The notes below the pieces were generated by a model. The model was not told the DNA's origin, did not search any database, and saw nothing but the letters and a program-made list of their open reading frames with translations. A stretch of DNA of 30,000 nucleotides from Chrysomallon squamiferum (lineage: Eukaryota > Mollusca > Gastropoda > Neomphalida > Peltospiridae): positions 30,999,527 through 31,029,526 of the forward strand of contig CM022672.1 of NCBI GenBank assembly GCA_012295275.1. Reading direction: 5' to 3'. Shown piece after piece: positions 28,512 through 30,000 of the stretch (position 1 is its first letter; the number at the start of each line of letters is the position of its first letter). The translations under genes and the position numbers were made by a program.

Positions 28512-28830
28512 GAGTAATGTATTTCAGAGATCAGTTAATGATGAATTTCAGCATTCAGTTAATAATAAATTTCACAGTTCAGTTAGTAATGAATTTCATA
28601 GCTCAGTTAATAAAGTATTTAAGAGTTCAGTTAATAATGTATTTCAGATTTCAGTTAATTAATTTCAGATTTCAGTTAATAATGAATTTCAGAGTTCAGT
28701 TATTAATGTATTTCAGAGATCAGTGAATAATGTATTTCAGATTCAGTTAATGAATTTCAGAGTTCAGTTAATAATGAATTTCAGAGATCAGTTAATATTG
28801 TTTTTCAAAATTTAGTTAATAGTTTCAAAC
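28512..28830. repeat. 24-bp minisatellite, 13 copies
   Basis: GAATTTCAGAGTTCAGTTAA followed by TAAT recurs 13 times with point changes and a few shortened units. Since 24 is a multiple of three, part of the array stays open (+ 28517-28726) as an 8-residue repeat of the MNFRVQLI type. The shortened units break the frame, which argues against coding. Confidence 0.93.
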
Positions 28831-29225
28831 ATCACTTGTATATGTTTCACCATCTTTTATGTTTTGCATTCAAGTGTAAAGTAATAAAAATAATGATTAC
28901 TTCTAAAGAATTTATCATTTATATTTTTTTATTTTCTATAATTATTTCTGTTGAGAGTGAATGTTTTTCAGTTTAAACTGCTGTGTTTGAGTTTATTTCC
29001 AATCATAGTTTGAAAGTCTTCACTTTTCCAGCAAACACACAGAATCAATATCAGTCAGCAATACCTTTTATCATTAAACAGTCCCTCAGTTGCATTTCTA
29101 TGTCATCATCATCCATCTTTGTGAAATTCAGGGGAGTGAACTCTAAGTGTGTCTAACCCTAATCGCGAAAAATGTCCAGGTTTTTTAGTGTAATTTGTTG
29201 AAAAAAAAAAAAAAAAAAAAAAAGA
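28831..29225. other. AT-rich intronic stretch ending in poly(A)
   Basis: Moderately complex sequence (CATCATCATCCATC near 29103, TAACCCTAATCGCG near 29154), then 23 A at 29201-29223. No exon was recognised. Confidence 0.5.
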
Positions 29226-29229
29226 AAAC

Positions 29230-29490
29230 GAAGAAGTAAAAATTGAAATGTTTATTTGTGTTGGCTGGCCTTTTGTCAGGCATTGCTAAGACGATAAGAC
29301 TGACAGTGGGTACAGGCTTGTGTGAAGCTTGTCTTTATAATTTCAAGCCTTGTTGACTTTCATAACAAATAATATCTGTTTTTGGGTGGCTGCCATGTTG
29401 CTGTTTAGTTGGATACAAGTGAAATTACACTGGAGTTTTTACAAACTGCGTCCCAAAGCAAATGTTCCAGTTGTTTCAACATTTCTCTTC
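29230..29490. other. Complex intronic island
   Basis: Non-repetitive sequence including TTGTCAGGCATTGCTAAGAC near 29272, GGCTTGTGTGAAGCTTGTCT near 29314 (AGGCTTGTGTGAAGCTTGT shows a short direct repeat of GCTTGT), and GGTGGCTGCCATGTTGC near 29385. An open + frame (29350-29580) ends in Phe-rich T-run translation. Confidence 0.3.
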
Positions 29491-30000
29491 ATCATTTCTC
29501 TTTCTTTCGTAAATTATTTTTTTATCTTTATTTTTATTTATTTTTATTTTAATTTTTTTTTGTTGTTTTTAATATTATAGATGTCTTTTCTTTTTCTCTA
29601 ACATATTCATTTTTTTTTTTTTTTTTGTACCTTCATTTTAAAATTTATGGGTTTTTTTTTTTGTTTTTTTTTCATTCTTTCAAAAATTTCTTTGTTCTGA
29701 AATATTTTATATCCCACCTTTAACATTTCTGAAGATTTTTAGATATTTAATTTTTTTTTTTTATATATTTTTCTTTCATAAATTCTTTTTGCAAACTGTT
29801 TTATGCCATTGACATTAATATTACTGACATTCTTGCTTTCATAAATTATTTTGTGAATTATTTTTTTTTTACCAAACATTTCTACATTCCTGATAATATT
29901 TCTCTTTGTTATGTTTCTTTTTTCTTTCTTTCAATTTATTTTTGAAACTATTTTATGCAATTCACATCAACATAAAGGATTTTTTTTTTATACCATTTTG
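29491..30000. other. T-rich intronic stretch to the window edge
   Basis: Repeated T runs (near 29612, 29651, 29751, 29860 and 29979) in T-rich filler with TTTCATAAATT(A/C)TTTT recurring near 29774 and 29840. No gene was recognised. Confidence 0.6.

Overview
This window looks like intron-dominated nuclear DNA from a mollusc, most likely a gastropod. The sequence is very AT-rich. It is full of (CA/GT)n, (GA)n, (TA)n, (GAT)n and (CAA)n microsatellites, minisatellites and poly(A)/poly(T) runs. The only convincing coding segment is a short exon with AG and GT splice borders. A degenerate tRNA-derived SINE on the minus strand near 20.0-20.6 kb resembles, from memory, a SINE common in gastropod genomes. 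That SINE is the main basis for the taxonomic guess. There are no bacterial-style operons, rRNA or CRISPR arrays. Most open reading frames here are translations of simple repeats.

The one supportable gene piece is a 72-nt, phase 2-2 exon on the + strand (5909-5980). It encodes one leucine-rich repeat whose RLDRNQL..IPDLLF signature resembles the first LRR domain of Slit, the secreted axon-guidance ligand of Robo receptors. If so, the window is mainly two large flanking introns. I looked for another 72-nt LRR exon and for EGF or LamG exons, and saw none.

Layout. 1-0.5 kb holds a tandem satellite that enters from the left edge. 0.5-4.1 kb is AT-rich but retains CpG, with five CpG-dense complex patches. 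4.1-5.9 kb is CpG-poor, with a minisatellite and a (GAT)n array that runs to the splice acceptor. After the exon, about 24 kb of probable intron alternates repeat arrays with 100-430 bp islands of complex sequence. Many of these islands keep CpGs that the surrounding DNA has lost: about 7.4, 11.7, 12.45, 13.2, 14.7, 16.5, 17.5, 18.7, 20.7, 22.4, 23.35, 26.5, 28.0 and 29.3 kb. They are candidate cis-regulatory or conserved noncoding elements, but this cannot be confirmed without alignments.

I found no undescribed multi-gene system. The most notable observations are the Slit-like exon with a polymorphism-prone array at its acceptor, the CpG-density step near 4.1 kb, the intronic islands, and a SINE whose internal segment has become a tandem array of about 85-97 bp units.
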